Assembly (NCBI GenBank): GCA_029959615.1
Contig: JASCOD010000013.1
Coordinates: 62,001 to 126,000 of the forward strand
DNA length: 64,000 bases
Source of the DNA: Flavobacteriaceae bacterium PS02338
Lineage (GTDB): Bacteria > Bacteroidota > Bacteroidia > Sphingobacteriales > Sphingobacteriaceae
Direction of reading: 5' to 3'
The position numbers and the translations under genes are program-made. The notes under the pieces were generated by a model, which had not been told where the DNA came from, searched no databases, and saw nothing but the letters and a program-made list of their open reading frames with translations. Positions 15,887 to 25,031 of this stretch are shown here, piece after piece. Each line of letters starts with the position of its first letter. Within the stretch, counting starts at the first letter, position 1.

Positions 15887-18439
15887 ATGGAACAACTTAC
15901 TGCTCAGCAATCCGTTGCTTATACGCAAGATGAGGCTTATGCCGCTGCACTTCAATATTTTAAAGGAGATGATTTAGCCGCCAGAGTTTGGGTGAACAAA
16001 TATGCATTAAAAGACTCGTCAGGAGTTTTGTATGAACTTGATCCTAATGATATGCATAAACGTATAGCATCTGAAATAGCCCGTGTAGAGCAGAAGTATC
16101 CTAATCCATTGTCAGAAACTGAGATTTTCGAACTGATCAAAGATTTTAAATACATTATCCCACAAGGAAGCCCGATGACCGGAATTGGCAATCCTTTTCA
16201 GATTGCTTCCCTTTCTAACTGTTTTGTAATTGGTAACGATGGAGATTCTGATTCCTATGGTGGAATTATGAAGATAGATCAAGAACAAGTGCAGCTGATG
16301 AAGCGTAGGGGTGGGGTTGGTCATGATTTATCGCATATCCGTCCTAAAGGTTCTGCGGTAAAAAATTCAGCATTAACTTCAACGGGAATCGTGCCCTTTA
16401 TGGAGCGTTTTTCCAATTCTACCCGCGAGGTTGCGCAAGATGGGCGTAGAGGAGCTTTGATGTTGTCGGTTTCCATCAAACACCCTGATGCGGAAGACTT
16501 CATTGATGCCAAGCTAGAGCAAGGCAAGGTGACCGGCGCCAATGTTTCTGTTCGTATTAATGACGAATTCATGAGATCTGTTGAAGAAGGTGTTCCATTT
16601 ATTCAGCAATATCCGGTAAAAGGAAATAATCCCGTATTTTCGAAAGAAACTGATGCTGGCTCGCTTTGGAAAAAAATAGTTCACAATGCATGGCGCTCAG
16701 CAGAACCAGGGATTTTATTCTGGGACACGATCATCAGAGAATCGCTACCAGATTGTTACGCTGATTTAGGTTACGAAACAGTTTCCACCAACCCTTGCGG
16801 AGAAATTCCATTATGTCCTTATGATTCGTGCCGACTACTGGCCATCAACTTATATGCTTATGTAGAAAAGCCATTTACTTCAACAGCATCTTTCAATTGG
16901 GAGCTTTTCAGAAATCACGTGGTTTTAGCGCAACGAATGATGGATGACATCATCGACCTTGAACTAGAGAAAATTGATGCGATTTTAGAAAAGATAGCGC
17001 AAGATCCTGAAGATGAAGAAATCAAGAGAACGGAGCAAAGTCTATGGTTAAATATCCGTAAAAAAGCTGAAGAAGGGAGACGTACAGGTGTAGGTATTAC
17101 AGCCGAAGGTGACATGTTGGCCGCCTTGGGTTTGCGTTACGGAACTAAAGAAGGCTCTGCGTTTTCAATTGAAGTACATAAAAAATTGGCATTGGCGGCT
17201 TATCGTTCATCAGTTGATATGGCTAAGGAGAGAGGCGCTTTCACCATTTACGATGCAGATAGGGAAAAGGCAAATCCGTTCATGCTGAGGTTAAAAGAAG
17301 CTGATGCCCAGCTTTACTATGACATGACCGAGTACGGACGTAGGAACATTGCGCTATTGACAATCGCCCCCACCGGTACTACCAGTTTAATGTCGCAAAC
17401 TACATCGGGAGTAGAGCCCGTATTCATGCCGGTTTACAAGCGTCGTAGAAAGGTAAACCCAAATGATAAAGACGTAAGAGTTGATTTTGTAGATGAAGTT
17501 GGCGACTCATGGGAAGAGTACATCGTGTTCCATCATAAATTTAGGGATTGGATGGAAATCAACGGTCATGACACTGCTTATAATTATAGCCAGGATGAAC
17601 TGAATGCATTAATAGAAAAATCTCCTTATTATAAAGCTACTTCTAACGATGTGGATTATCTAGAGAAAGTAAGAATGCAGGGCGAAATCCAGAAATGGGT
17701 AGATCACTCTATCAGTGTAACTATTAATATGCCTAATGATGTTTCTGAAGAATTGGTTGGCGAGTTGTACATGGCTGCTTGGAAAGCGGGATGTAAGGGC
17801 GTAACTGTATACCGTGATGGTTCTCGTTCGGGAGTACTTATTGCTGTTGATGAAAAGAAAAAGGAAGAGATATTAGCCGAGCAAAGTCAGGCGTTCCCTA
17901 CCATTCGTCCGCAAGTATTAGAAGCTGATGTGGTTCGTTTACAAAATAACAAAGAGAAATGGATTGCTTTTATCGGACTGATAGACGAGAAGCCTTATGA
18001 GATTTTTACGGGACTAGCAGACGATGAAGATGGTATTTCCATTCCGCGTTGGCTTAACCGTGGTTCAATTATCAAAAATAAAGATGCTGATGGTACTACT
18101 CGTTATGATTTCCAGTTTAAAAACCAAAGAGGTTATAAAACTACTATTGAAGGTTTGTCGCATAAGTTTAATCCAGAATACTGGAATTACGCAAAGCTGA
18201 TTTCAAGTACACTTCGTCACGGTATGCCTATTGAAAAAGTGGTAGAGTTAATCGGTAGTTTGCAATTGGATGAGGCAATAAATACTTGGAAAAACGGAGT
18301 GGCCAGAGCTTTAAAAAGATATATCCCAGACGGAACAGAAGTCGGTAAAGCTAAATGTAGCAATTGTAATTCTACTAATCTGCACTATCAAGAAGGCTGT
18401 CTAACCTGTAGCGATTGCGGTTCGTCTAAGTGCGGCTAG
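15887..18439 (+). CDS. nrdJ: Adenosylcobalamin-dependent ribonucleotide reductase (class II)
   Basis: An 850-residue reductase that makes deoxyribonucleotides using a B12-derived radical. The start was set at ATG 15887 (MEQLTAQQ); an upstream TTG at 15866 would lie at or before the predicted transcript start. Diagnostic segments are LSNCFVIGN (active-site Cys), KRRGGVGHDLSHIRP, STNPCGEIPL (finger-loop Cys and Glu) and the IAPTGTTSLMSQTTSGVEP loop. The C-terminal tail has a Cys-rich CSNCNST ... CLTCSDCGSSKC cluster, likely the shuttle cysteines and/or a zinc ribbon. No partner subunit is nearby, as expected for class II. Confidence 0.92.
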   Translation: MEQLTAQQSVAYTQDEAYAAALQYFKGDDLAARVWVNKYALKDSSGVLYELDPNDMHKRIASEIARVEQKYPNPLSETEIFELIKDFKYIIPQGSPMTGIGNPFQIASLSNCFVIGNDGDSDSYGGIMKIDQEQVQLMKRRGGVGHDLSHIRPKGSAVKNSALTSTGIVPFMERFSNSTREVAQDGRRGALMLSVSIKHPDAEDFIDAKLEQGKVTGANVSVRINDEFMRSVEEGVPFIQQYPVKGNNPVFSKETDAGSLWKKIVHNAWRSAEPGILFWDTIIRESLPDCYADLGYETVSTNPCGEIPLCPYDSCRLLAINLYAYVEKPFTSTASFNWELFRNHVVLAQRMMDDIIDLELEKIDAILEKIAQDPEDEEIKRTEQSLWLNIRKKAEEGRRTGVGITAEGDMLAALGLRYGTKEGSAFSIEVHKKLALAAYRSSVDMAKERGAFTIYDADREKANPFMLRLKEADAQLYYDMTEYGRRNIALLTIAPTGTTSLMSQTTSGVEPVFMPVYKRRRKVNPNDKDVRVDFVDEVGDSWEEYIVFHHKFRDWMEINGHDTAYNYSQDELNALIEKSPYYKATSNDVDYLEKVRMQGEIQKWVDHSISVTINMPNDVSEELVGELYMAAWKAGCKGVTVYRDGSRSGVLIAVDEKKKEEILAEQSQAFPTIRPQVLEADVVRLQNNKEKWIAFIGLIDEKPYEIFTGLADDEDGISIPRWLNRGSIIKNKDADGTTRYDFQFKNQRGYKTTIEGLSHKFNPEYWNYAKLISSTLRHGMPIEKVVELIGSLQLDEAINTWKNGVARALKRYIPDGTEVGKAKCSNCNSTNLHYQEGCLTCSDCGSSKCG

Positions 18440-18473
18440 GACATTTTCGTTAATAGTACGTCATTTCGACTGT

Positions 18474-18511
18474 AAGGAGAAATCTAGCTTAGTGCTGGTT
18501 TCTCCTTTTTT
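18474..18511 (+). terminator. Intrinsic terminator after nrdJ
   Basis: AAGGAGAAA (18474-18482) pairs with TTTCTCCTT (18499-18507) around a 16-nt loop and runs into T18506-18511. Confidence 0.65.
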
Positions 18512-18830
18512 GTTGACCGCCTTGGTTTCTGTGCTCAGACTTCGTAAGTCTTTTAGGCTTTTCATCATTTCGAGCGTAGCCGAGAATTGAAATCAACGTA
18601 GTTAAATCTTTTAAAGTAGTCTTTGCAATATTTAATCAAGATATTTAGCTCCGCTTTCTTTCAGTTCTCCGCTCGCTACGCTGCGGTCGAAATGACGGCT
18701 GAAATGAATGTGTTTTATCCAAAAAACCAACCATCTAACCATCCAAAAACCAGTATAATCGATAAATTCTAAGTACCCTATAGACATTCTTTTATTGCTT
18801 TTTTATTGCATAAAGCCAATTGGTGTGCCT

Positions 18831-18838
18831 TATATTTG
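18831..18838 (+). promoter_or_regulatory. -7 box for the TauE-family exporter gene
   Basis: TATATTTG is an exact TAnnTTTG match only 5 bases before the ATG at 18844. The mRNA would be leaderless or nearly so, and the -33 element is weak (ATTG at 18805-18808). Confidence 0.5.
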
Positions 18839-18843
18839 CCACC

Positions 18844-19680
18844 ATGTCAGTATTAGTATTTACTTTAATTGTACTTGTTGGCGCTTTTTTGGCGGGCTTC
18901 TTAGGCTCGCTCACAGGTTTAGGTGGGGGCGTAATTATCATTCCTTTACTTACTTTGGGTTTAGGGGTTGATATCCATTATGCCATTGGAGCCTCTATCA
19001 TTTCGGTTATTGCAACTTCTACTGGTTCTGCCGCTGCTTATGTGAAAGAAGGGCTTACCAATATGCGTATTGGTATGTTTTTAGAAATTGCAACTACAGT
19101 TGGTGCCATCTTGGGAGCGGTAATAGCGGTATATTTAAATGCGGGTTACGTGGCTGTAATCTTCGGTTGTATCCTTATTTTCTCTTCCTTAATGACTTTG
19201 AAAAAAAAGGTAGATCATACAACCTTGGATTATACAAGCAAGGGTGCCCAGTTTTTTAAGTTAAATGGTTCTTATCCGGTACAAGGGGTAGAAACACCTT
19301 ATGCCGTTAAAAATGTAGCTGGCGGATTTTTTATGATGTTATTTGCCGGTACATTATCAGGCTTGTTAGGGATTGGAAGTGGTGCGTTAAAAGTAATTGC
19401 GATGGATAATATCATGCGGTTGCCTTTTAAGGTGTCTACAACCACCAGTAACTTCATGATGGGGGTTACTGCTGCGGCAAGTGCGGTAGTCTATCTGCAC
19501 CGTGGACAAATAGACCCAGGAATTGCGATGCCGGTTTGTATTGGTGTATTGATTGGTGCAACCGTTGGAGCAAAAGTTTTAGTGAGAACTAAAACTGATA
19601 AATTGAAAATTGTATTTGCGGTAGTGGTAACCATTTTGGCAGTACAAATGATATACAAAGGACTTTCTGGTGGATTTTAA
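18844..19680 (+). CDS. Sulfite exporter TauE/SafE-family membrane permease
   Basis: A 278-residue inner-membrane protein with about eight helices. The start is ATG 18844; a TTG in frame at 18820 lies upstream of the -7 box and is unlikely. Two pseudo-repeats begin with the family glycine-rich motifs GFLGSLTGLGGGVIIIPLL and SGLLGIGSGALKVIAMD. Members export sulfite, sulfoacetate or other small anions; the substrate here cannot be told. The DUF1634 gene follows 50 bases later, a frequent pairing that suggests a two-part transporter. Confidence 0.88.
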   Translation: MSVLVFTLIVLVGAFLAGFLGSLTGLGGGVIIIPLLTLGLGVDIHYAIGASIISVIATSTGSAAAYVKEGLTNMRIGMFLEIATTVGAILGAVIAVYLNAGYVAVIFGCILIFSSLMTLKKKVDHTTLDYTSKGAQFFKLNGSYPVQGVETPYAVKNVAGGFFMMLFAGTLSGLLGIGSGALKVIAMDNIMRLPFKVSTTTSNFMMGVTAAASAVVYLHRGQIDPGIAMPVCIGVLIGATVGAKVLVRTKTDKLKIVFAVVVTILAVQMIYKGLSGGF

Positions 19681-19730
19681 TATAACACTACAATGTATAT
19701 CCCCCTCTTTGAGGGGGCTGGGGGAGGAAA

Positions 19731-20120
19731 ATGGATCAAACTAAAAATATAAATGATAGAGATATCCAGAGCTTGGTAGGTAATTTACTAAGGGCGGGTG
19801 TGTACATCTCAATGGCTATTGTTATCCTAGGTGGGATCATCTATCTCTTTGATCATTCTGGAGAAAAGATAAATTACGCAACATTCGATTTTAATAAAGT
19901 GTCCTTGAAAACTGTTGAAGCCATTTTCTCTGAAGTGTTGACTTTTAAAGGAGCTGCGGTAGTTCAATTTGGCTTATTGATGCTCATTTTCACGCCGATA
20001 GCTAGGGTGCTAATGGCTGTAATAAGTTTTTTTCTCGAAAAAGATTACTTATATGTGCTGATAGGCTTAATCGTTTTGGCGATTATCATGATAAGTTTAA
20101 GCGGTGGTTTTGCGCATTAA
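19731..20120 (+). CDS. DUF1634 membrane protein, partner of the TauE-family exporter
   Basis: A 129-residue protein with three predicted membrane helices (about 22-43, 72-98, 103-125). It matches DUF1634, repeatedly found beside TauE/SafE genes. The short gap to the exporter contains a CCCCCTC/GAGGGGG hairpin near 19700. Its exact role is unknown; an accessory subunit is the simplest idea. Confidence 0.8.
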   Translation: MDQTKNINDRDIQSLVGNLLRAGVYISMAIVILGGIIYLFDHSGEKINYATFDFNKVSLKTVEAIFSEVLTFKGAAVVQFGLLMLIFTPIARVLMAVISFFLEKDYLYVLIGLIVLAIIMISLSGGFAH

Positions 20121-20519
20121 GCTAAGCGCTATCCTTGATGTTCTTGCTAGTTGAGCAGAGGTACTTCTTAAGTAGGTCAAAGCTAGGGTTCAAGTAGGGA
20201 TAGAGTACTAGTAATGTACTAATTTATGCTTGCATAGTAATTTTTTTGAGCATCTGCTTTTGAACTAGAATAAAAAGAAGTTTGACTTCGATTTTTCAAT
20301 AAGAGAAATTGTCTCATGAATTGGATTTTTTTCTTTTACAAAACGACAGCTCGACTGATTTCAGTGAAATCGCCATCAAGGAAATAAAGACTAAGGATGT
20401 AATTATTTATTATTCAGTTTATTGTGGCTTTTAAGAGTTTTTAAGTGCCTCAAAAATCATCATCTTTTCACTATCTCAAATCTTAACTAATAAAACCTTA
20501 ATTTTTTTTTAGCTAACTA
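20121..20519. other. Gene-free region before the ribosomal super-operon
   Basis: About 400 AT-rich bases with no convincing gene. Small inverted repeats occur (for example GATTTCA-GTGAAATC near 20360). No rpsJ reading frame is present, although that gene normally precedes rplC. Confidence 0.6.
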
Positions 20520-20550
20520 TTTGAAAATTAATAATTCTTGCCTATCTTTG
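20520..20550 (+). promoter_or_regulatory. Main promoter of the S10-spc-alpha super-operon
   Basis: TTTG (20520-20523), a 19-nt spacer and TATCTTTG (20543-20550) form a full consensus -33/-7 promoter. Transcription would start near 20557. Confidence 0.75.
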
Positions 20551-20627
20551 CCGTCCCTTAACGGGGATTGTATATCCACCTTGAACGAAGCCCTACTGCT
20601 TCGATGGGTGTTAACTTAATTAAAGAA
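20551..20627 (+). promoter_or_regulatory. Structured rplC leader, possible r-protein autoregulation site
   Basis: The roughly 70-base leader contains TCCC/GGGA pairing near 20553-20567 and a perfect 6-bp hairpin, CGAAGC (20586-20591) with GCTTCG (20598-20603). Ribosomal operons are often controlled by a product, classically L4 in S10 operons, binding such leaders; that role is inferred here. Confidence 0.4.
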
Positions 20628-21245
20628 ATGTCAGGAATTATTGGAAAAAAAGTAGGAATGACCAGTATTTTCGATGCAGAAGGAAGAAACATTCCTTGTA
20701 CTGTAATCGAAGCTGGGCCTTGTGTAGTTACACAAGTTAAAACCGAAGAAAAAGACGGTTATTCATCAATTCAACTAGGATTTGATGAAGCTAAAGAAAA
20801 AAACGTAACGCAACCTTTAAAGGGTCATTACGCAAAAGCAAACACTACCCCAAAACGTAAACTTGTTGAGTTCCCAGAGTTTGAAAATGCTTTAAACTTA
20901 GGCGACACTGTTACTGTAGACATCTTCGTAGAAGGTGACTATGTAGATGTTGTTGGAACTTCAAAAGGTAAAGGTTTTCAAGGTGTTGTAAAACGTCATG
21001 GTTTCGCCGGTGTGGGTGGTCAAACTCACGGTCAGCATAACAGAATGCGTGCGCCAGGTTCATTAGGAGCTTCTTCATGGCCTTCACGTGTATTCAAAGG
21101 TATGCGTATGGCAGGTAGAACAGGTGGTGATAGAGTGAAAGTTCAAAACTTACAAGTATTGAAAGTTTACGCTGAGCAAAACCTAGTGGTAGTTAGTGGT
21201 TCCATTCCAGGAGCTAAAGGTTCTTACGTAATCTTAGATAAGTAA
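20628..21245 (+). CDS. rplC: 50S ribosomal protein L3
   Basis: 205 residues, starting at ATG 20628 (MSGIIGKKVGMTSIF); a longer frame from 20568 begins inside the leader. L3 binds 23S rRNA early in assembly and reaches toward the peptidyl-transferase centre through a long loop, seen here as GGQTHGQHNRMRAPGSLG. It is the first gene of the super-operon in this genome segment. Confidence 0.97.
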   Translation: MSGIIGKKVGMTSIFDAEGRNIPCTVIEAGPCVVTQVKTEEKDGYSSIQLGFDEAKEKNVTQPLKGHYAKANTTPKRKLVEFPEFENALNLGDTVTVDIFVEGDYVDVVGTSKGKGFQGVVKRHGFAGVGGQTHGQHNRMRAPGSLGASSWPSRVFKGMRMAGRTGGDRVKVQNLQVLKVYAEQNLVVVSGSIPGAKGSYVILDK

Positions 21246-21250
21246 GCAAG

Positions 21251-21880
21251 ATGGAAGTTAAAGTAGTAAACATTTCAGGAAAAGAGACAGGTGCCAAGGT
21301 GCAACTTCCTGAGTCGGTATTTGGTGTAACTCCAAACGACCACGCGATTTATTTAGATGTTAAGCAGTATTTGGCTAACCAACGTCAAGGTACTCACAAA
21401 TCTAAGCAACGTAACGAAATTGCAGGTTCTACCCGTAAATTATACAAACAAAAAGGTACTGGTGGTGCTCGTGCCGGAAGCATTAAATCTCCATTGTTCA
21501 ATGGTGGTGGTCGTGTTTTTGGTCCTCAACCTCGTGACTATAGTTTTAAATTGAACAAGAAACTGAAATCATTAGCTCGTAAATCAGCTTTAGCTTATAA
21601 AGCACAAGATAACAGCATCGTGGTTTTAGAAGATTTCAGCTTTGATAGTATCAAAACTAAAAACTATATCAATTTGGTTAACGCATTAAACTTAACAGGT
21701 GAAAAAACCTTGTTAGTGTTGCCAGAGCAAAACAACAATATTTATTTATCAAGCAGAAATATCCAGAAAGCTAAAGTAATTATTGCTAGTGATTTAAATA
21801 CTTATGATGTATTGAACGCTGGTAAACTTTTGTTAACTGCTAATTCGCTTAAATCATTGGAGGAGGCATTTGCCAAGTAA
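21251..21880 (+). CDS. rplD: 50S ribosomal protein L4
   Basis: 209 residues. L4 lines the exit-tunnel constriction; the extended loop with KQKGTGGARAGSIKSPLFNGG is the diagnostic part. It starts 5 bases after rplC. In E. coli L4 represses its own operon by binding the leader; whether this holds here is unknown. Confidence 0.97.
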   Translation: MEVKVVNISGKETGAKVQLPESVFGVTPNDHAIYLDVKQYLANQRQGTHKSKQRNEIAGSTRKLYKQKGTGGARAGSIKSPLFNGGGRVFGPQPRDYSFKLNKKLKSLARKSALAYKAQDNSIVVLEDFSFDSIKTKNYINLVNALNLTGEKTLLVLPEQNNNIYLSSRNIQKAKVIIASDLNTYDVLNAGKLLLTANSLKSLEEAFAK

Positions 21881-21881
21881 T

Positions 21882-22172
21882 ATGGAAATCTTACAAAAAC
21901 CAATTTTAACCGAAAAAGCATCTGCATTAACTGAAAAAGCTAACCGTTTTACTTTTCAAGTAGATCACAGAGCTAATAAATTGCAGATTAAAGGTGCTAT
22001 CGAGCAAATGTATGGCGTAACTATCGTTGCGGTTAATACGATGGTAGTACAAGGTAAGGCAAAAAGCAGAAACACTAAAGCAGGTTTAGTGTCTGGCCGT
22101 AGCCCTAAATACAAAAAAGCTGTTGTTACATTGAAAGATGGCGAAACAATAGATTATTACGCGAATATTTAA
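21882..22172 (+). CDS. rplW: 50S ribosomal protein L23
   Basis: 96 residues from ATG 21882 (MEILQKPILTEKAS), one base after the rplD stop; an earlier in-frame start at 21870 overlaps rplD and lacks conservation. L23 sits at the tunnel exit and is a docking site for trigger factor and SRP. Confidence 0.96.
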   Translation: MEILQKPILTEKASALTEKANRFTFQVDHRANKLQIKGAIEQMYGVTIVAVNTMVVQGKAKSRNTKAGLVSGRSPKYKKAVVTLKDGETIDYYANI

Positions 22173-22197
22173 TATAAAAATTGAATAATTAATAACT

Positions 22198-23022
22198 ATG
22201 GGCTTAAGAAAATTTAAACCAGTCACTCCGGGTACCCGCTTTAGAGTTGGTGCTAGTTTTACGGAGATTACAGCAACCAAGCCCGAAAAATCATTGGTTG
22301 TATCTTCTAAGAAATCGGGAGGTCGTAACAATACAGGAAAGATGACTATGCGCTATATGGGCGGTGGTCACAAAAAATCTTACCGTTTAATTGATTTTAA
22401 ACGTGATAAGTTTGATATTCCTGCTGTTGTAGCTACTATTGAGTACGATCCGAACCGTACAGCACGTATCGCATTGTTAAACTATGCGGATGGTGAGAAG
22501 CGTTATATCATTGCTCCGGAAGGATTGCAAGTTGGACAAACAGTGCTTTCGGGTGATAAAGCTACTCCAGAAGTAGGTAATACTTTGAAATTAGCTAACA
22601 TTCCGTTGGGTTCTATTATCCACAATTTAGAGCTTCACCCGGGTAAAGGTGCTCAATTAGCACGTAGCGCAGGTTCTTACGCACAATTAGCTGCGAGAGA
22701 CGGTAAATACGCTACTATCAAATTACCTTCAGGTGAGGTAAGATCTATCTTAGTTACTTGTTTAGCCACTATTGGTACAGTTTCTAACTCTGATCATGCA
22801 AACGAAGTGTTAGGTAAAGCAGGTCGTGCTCGTTGGATTGGTCGTCGTCCTCGTACGCGTCCAGTAGCGATGAACCCTGTAGATCACCCAATGGGTGGTG
22901 GTGAAGGTAGATCATCAGGTGGTCACCCTCGTTCAAGAAACGGCGTTTTAGCTAAAGGCTTCAAAACTCGTTCTAAGAAAAAATACTCAAATCGTTTCAT
23001 CATAGAGAAAAGGAAGAAATAA
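22198..23022 (+). CDS. rplB: 50S ribosomal protein L2
   Basis: 274 residues with the conserved C-terminal NPVDHPMGGGEGRSSGGHP, including the histidine near the peptidyl-transferase centre. L2 is needed for subunit association. Its stop shares one base with the rpsS start (TAATG), implying translational coupling. Confidence 0.98.
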   Translation: MGLRKFKPVTPGTRFRVGASFTEITATKPEKSLVVSSKKSGGRNNTGKMTMRYMGGGHKKSYRLIDFKRDKFDIPAVVATIEYDPNRTARIALLNYADGEKRYIIAPEGLQVGQTVLSGDKATPEVGNTLKLANIPLGSIIHNLELHPGKGAQLARSAGSYAQLAARDGKYATIKLPSGEVRSILVTCLATIGTVSNSDHANEVLGKAGRARWIGRRPRTRPVAMNPVDHPMGGGEGRSSGGHPRSRNGVLAKGFKTRSKKKYSNRFIIEKRKK

Positions 23023-23288
23023 TGGCTCGTTCAATTAAAAAAGGACCTTATATTGACCATAACGTAGAGAGAAAAGTAAACTCTATGAATAATTCAGGCA
23101 AAAGGACTGTAATCAAAACTTGGTCTCGTAGATCAATGATCTCACCAGATTTCGTTGGTCACACATTTGCAGTGCATAACGGCAATAAATTTATACCAGT
23201 ATACGTAACAGAAAACATGGTTGGTCACAAACTAGGGGAGTTCGCTCCAACTAGAACCTTTAGAGGCCACTCTGAAAAGAAAAAATAA
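23022..23288 (+). CDS. rpsS: 30S ribosomal protein S19
   Basis: 88 residues: MARSIKKGPYID at the start and the conserved WSRRSMISPDFVGHTFAVHNG. It binds the 30S head with S13 near the A site. It overlaps the rplB stop by one base. Confidence 0.97.
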   Translation: MARSIKKGPYIDHNVERKVNSMNNSGKRTVIKTWSRRSMISPDFVGHTFAVHNGNKFIPVYVTENMVGHKLGEFAPTRTFRGHSEKKK

Positions 23289-23295
23289 TTAAAAG

Positions 23296-23658
23296 ATGGA
23301 AGCAGTAGCGAAATTAAACAATTGCCCAACTTCACCGCGTAAGATGCGTTTAGTTGTGGATCTTATCAGAGGTGAGCGTGTAGAGAAAGCATTACAGATT
23401 TTGAAGTACACCAATAAAGAAGCTGCTATAAGAGTTGAAAAACTTTTATTGTCTGCCATCAACAATTGGGAGCAAAAAAACTCTGGTTCTCGCCCTGAAG
23501 AAAGCCAATTAGTCGTTAAATCGGTAATGGTAGACGGTGGTCGTCAATTAAAAAGACTAAGACCAGCACCTCAAGGCCGCGGTTATAGAATCCGTAAACG
23601 TTCTAACCACGTAACCCTTGTAGTAGATAGTATAAACGTTGAAACTCAAACTAATTAA
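23296..23658 (+). CDS. rplV: 50S ribosomal protein L22
   Basis: 120 residues. The beta-hairpin that lines the exit tunnel is visible near MVDGGRQLKRLRPAPQGRG. It starts 7 bases after rpsS. Confidence 0.97.
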   Translation: MEAVAKLNNCPTSPRKMRLVVDLIRGERVEKALQILKYTNKEAAIRVEKLLLSAINNWEQKNSGSRPEESQLVVKSVMVDGGRQLKRLRPAPQGRGYRIRKRSNHVTLVVDSINVETQTN

Positions 23659-23663
23659 CAGAA

Positions 23664-24500
23664 ATGGGACAAAAAGCACATCCAATAGGTAACAGGTTAG
23701 GAATCATCAGAGGTTGGGATTCTAACTGGTTCGGTGGCAACAACTATGCTGATAAATTAGTTGAGGACGAAAAAATCAGAAAATACCTTTCTGCACGTAT
23801 TGCAAAGGGCGGTGTTTCTAAAGTAGTAATCGAGCGTACTTTAAAACGTATCACTGTTACTATCCACACAGCACGTCCAGGTATTGTAATTGGTAAAGCA
23901 GGACAAGAGGTTGATAAAATCAAAGAAGAGTTAAAGAAATTGACTAAAAAGGAAATTCAAATTAACATCTTCGAGATTAAACGCCCAGAACTTGATGCTC
24001 AATTAGTAGCAGAAGGTGTAGCAAAACAATTAGAAGCTAGAATTTCGTTCCGTAGAGCAATGAAATCATCTATCGCATCAACCATGAGAATGGGTGCAGA
24101 AGGTATCAAAATCATGACTTCTGGACGTTTAGGTGGTGCTGAGATGGCTCGTACAGAACAGTATAAAGAAGGAAGAATTCCTTTGCATACTTTCCGTGCT
24201 GATATCGACTACGCTTTAGCAGAAGCTTTAACTACTTATGGTAAAATAGGTATCAAAGTTTGGATCTGTAAAGGTGAAGTATATGGTAAACGTGATCTTT
24301 CTCCAAACATCGGCGCTGCAAACAACGCACCTGGTAAAGGTGGCAGACCAGAAGGTAACTTCGGTGGCCGCGATGGTGGAAGAGATAACAGAGGCGGTGG
24401 CGACAGAAGAAACGATAAACGCGGTGGCGGAAATCGTCCAGGTGGCCAAGGCGGAAGAGATAACAGAGGTGGTGGTGCTAACAGAGGCCCACGCAAATAG
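23664..24500 (+). CDS. rpsC: 30S ribosomal protein S3 with Gly/Arg/Asn-rich tail
   Basis: 278 residues. The N-terminal KH domain (GIVIGKAGQEVDKIKEEL at about 73-90) and C-terminal S3 domain end near residue 215. The remaining 63 residues are an RGG-like tail (GGRDNRGGG repeats) that E. coli S3 does not have in this form. S3 forms the mRNA entry site and helicase with S4 and S5. A basic, disordered, RGG-type tail there could touch incoming mRNA. Confidence 0.97.
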   Translation: MGQKAHPIGNRLGIIRGWDSNWFGGNNYADKLVEDEKIRKYLSARIAKGGVSKVVIERTLKRITVTIHTARPGIVIGKAGQEVDKIKEELKKLTKKEIQINIFEIKRPELDAQLVAEGVAKQLEARISFRRAMKSSIASTMRMGAEGIKIMTSGRLGGAEMARTEQYKEGRIPLHTFRADIDYALAEALTTYGKIGIKVWICKGEVYGKRDLSPNIGAANNAPGKGGRPEGNFGGRDGGRDNRGGGDRRNDKRGGGNRPGGQGGRDNRGGGANRGPRK

Positions 24501-24534
24501 TCAACAGATCGTTTAACGATAATATTAAAATAAA

Positions 24535-24957
24535 ATGTTACAGCCAAAAAGAACGAAGTTCAGAAAGATGCAAAAAGGCAGAATGAAAGGTTTAGCAACT
24601 CGTGGTGCTGAATTGTCATTCGGATCTTTCGGGATTAAATCTCTAGAGGCAACTTGGATCACAAGTCGTCAAATAGAAGCAGCCCGTATCGCAGTAACTC
24701 GTTACATGAAACGTGAAGGTCAGGTTTGGATTAGAGTTTTCCCGGATAAACCGGTAACTAAGAAACCAGCTGAGGTACGTATGGGTAAAGGTAAGGGTGC
24801 TCCAGAATACTGGGTAGCCGTAGTAAGACCAGGACGTATCCTTTTCGAAGCAGAAGGTGTGCCTTTGGAAATTGCTAAGGAAGCATTAAGACTTGCTGCA
24901 CAGAAATTACCTGTTCAAACAAAATTTGTAGTACGTAGAGATTACGTAGAAGCATAA
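24535..24957 (+). CDS. rplP: 50S ribosomal protein L16
   Basis: 140 residues: LQPKRTKFRKMQKGRMKG at the N-terminus and RMGKGKGAPEYWVAVV in the middle. L16 contacts A-site tRNA and organises the 23S core. The gap to rpmC (74 bases) can form an AGTGGG/CCCACT stem (24965-25014). Confidence 0.97.
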   Translation: MLQPKRTKFRKMQKGRMKGLATRGAELSFGSFGIKSLEATWITSRQIEAARIAVTRYMKREGQVWIRVFPDKPVTKKPAEVRMGKGKGAPEYWVAVVRPGRILFEAEGVPLEIAKEALRLAAQKLPVQTKFVVRRDYVEA

Positions 24958-25031
24958 AAAGCCAAGTGGGATCAATGTTGTAAGTAACTTGTTATTATAA
25001 CCGCTAGACCCACTGCATAAAAATAAGTAAA

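Larger units (their letters stand above)
18440..18843. other. Intergenic region with terminator and inverted REP-like elements
   Basis: This 404-base gap contains the nrdJ terminator (18474-18511) and two copies of a degenerate element in opposite orientation: ATTTCGAGCGTAGCCGAGAA at 18567-18586, and its reverse-complement relative TTCTCCGCT ... GGTCGAAAT at 18665-18693. These resemble the TCATTTCGA repeats common between genes in this group. The promoter of the exporter gene lies at the right end. Confidence 0.65.

Noticed and set aside
18820..18843. TTG start for the TauE-family exporter
   Set aside because: It is upstream of the -7 box; ATG 18844 is the first start downstream of it.
24236..24547. 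Long frames on either strand over the end of rpsC
   Set aside because: They are shadows of the GC-rich repetitive RGG tail of S3.
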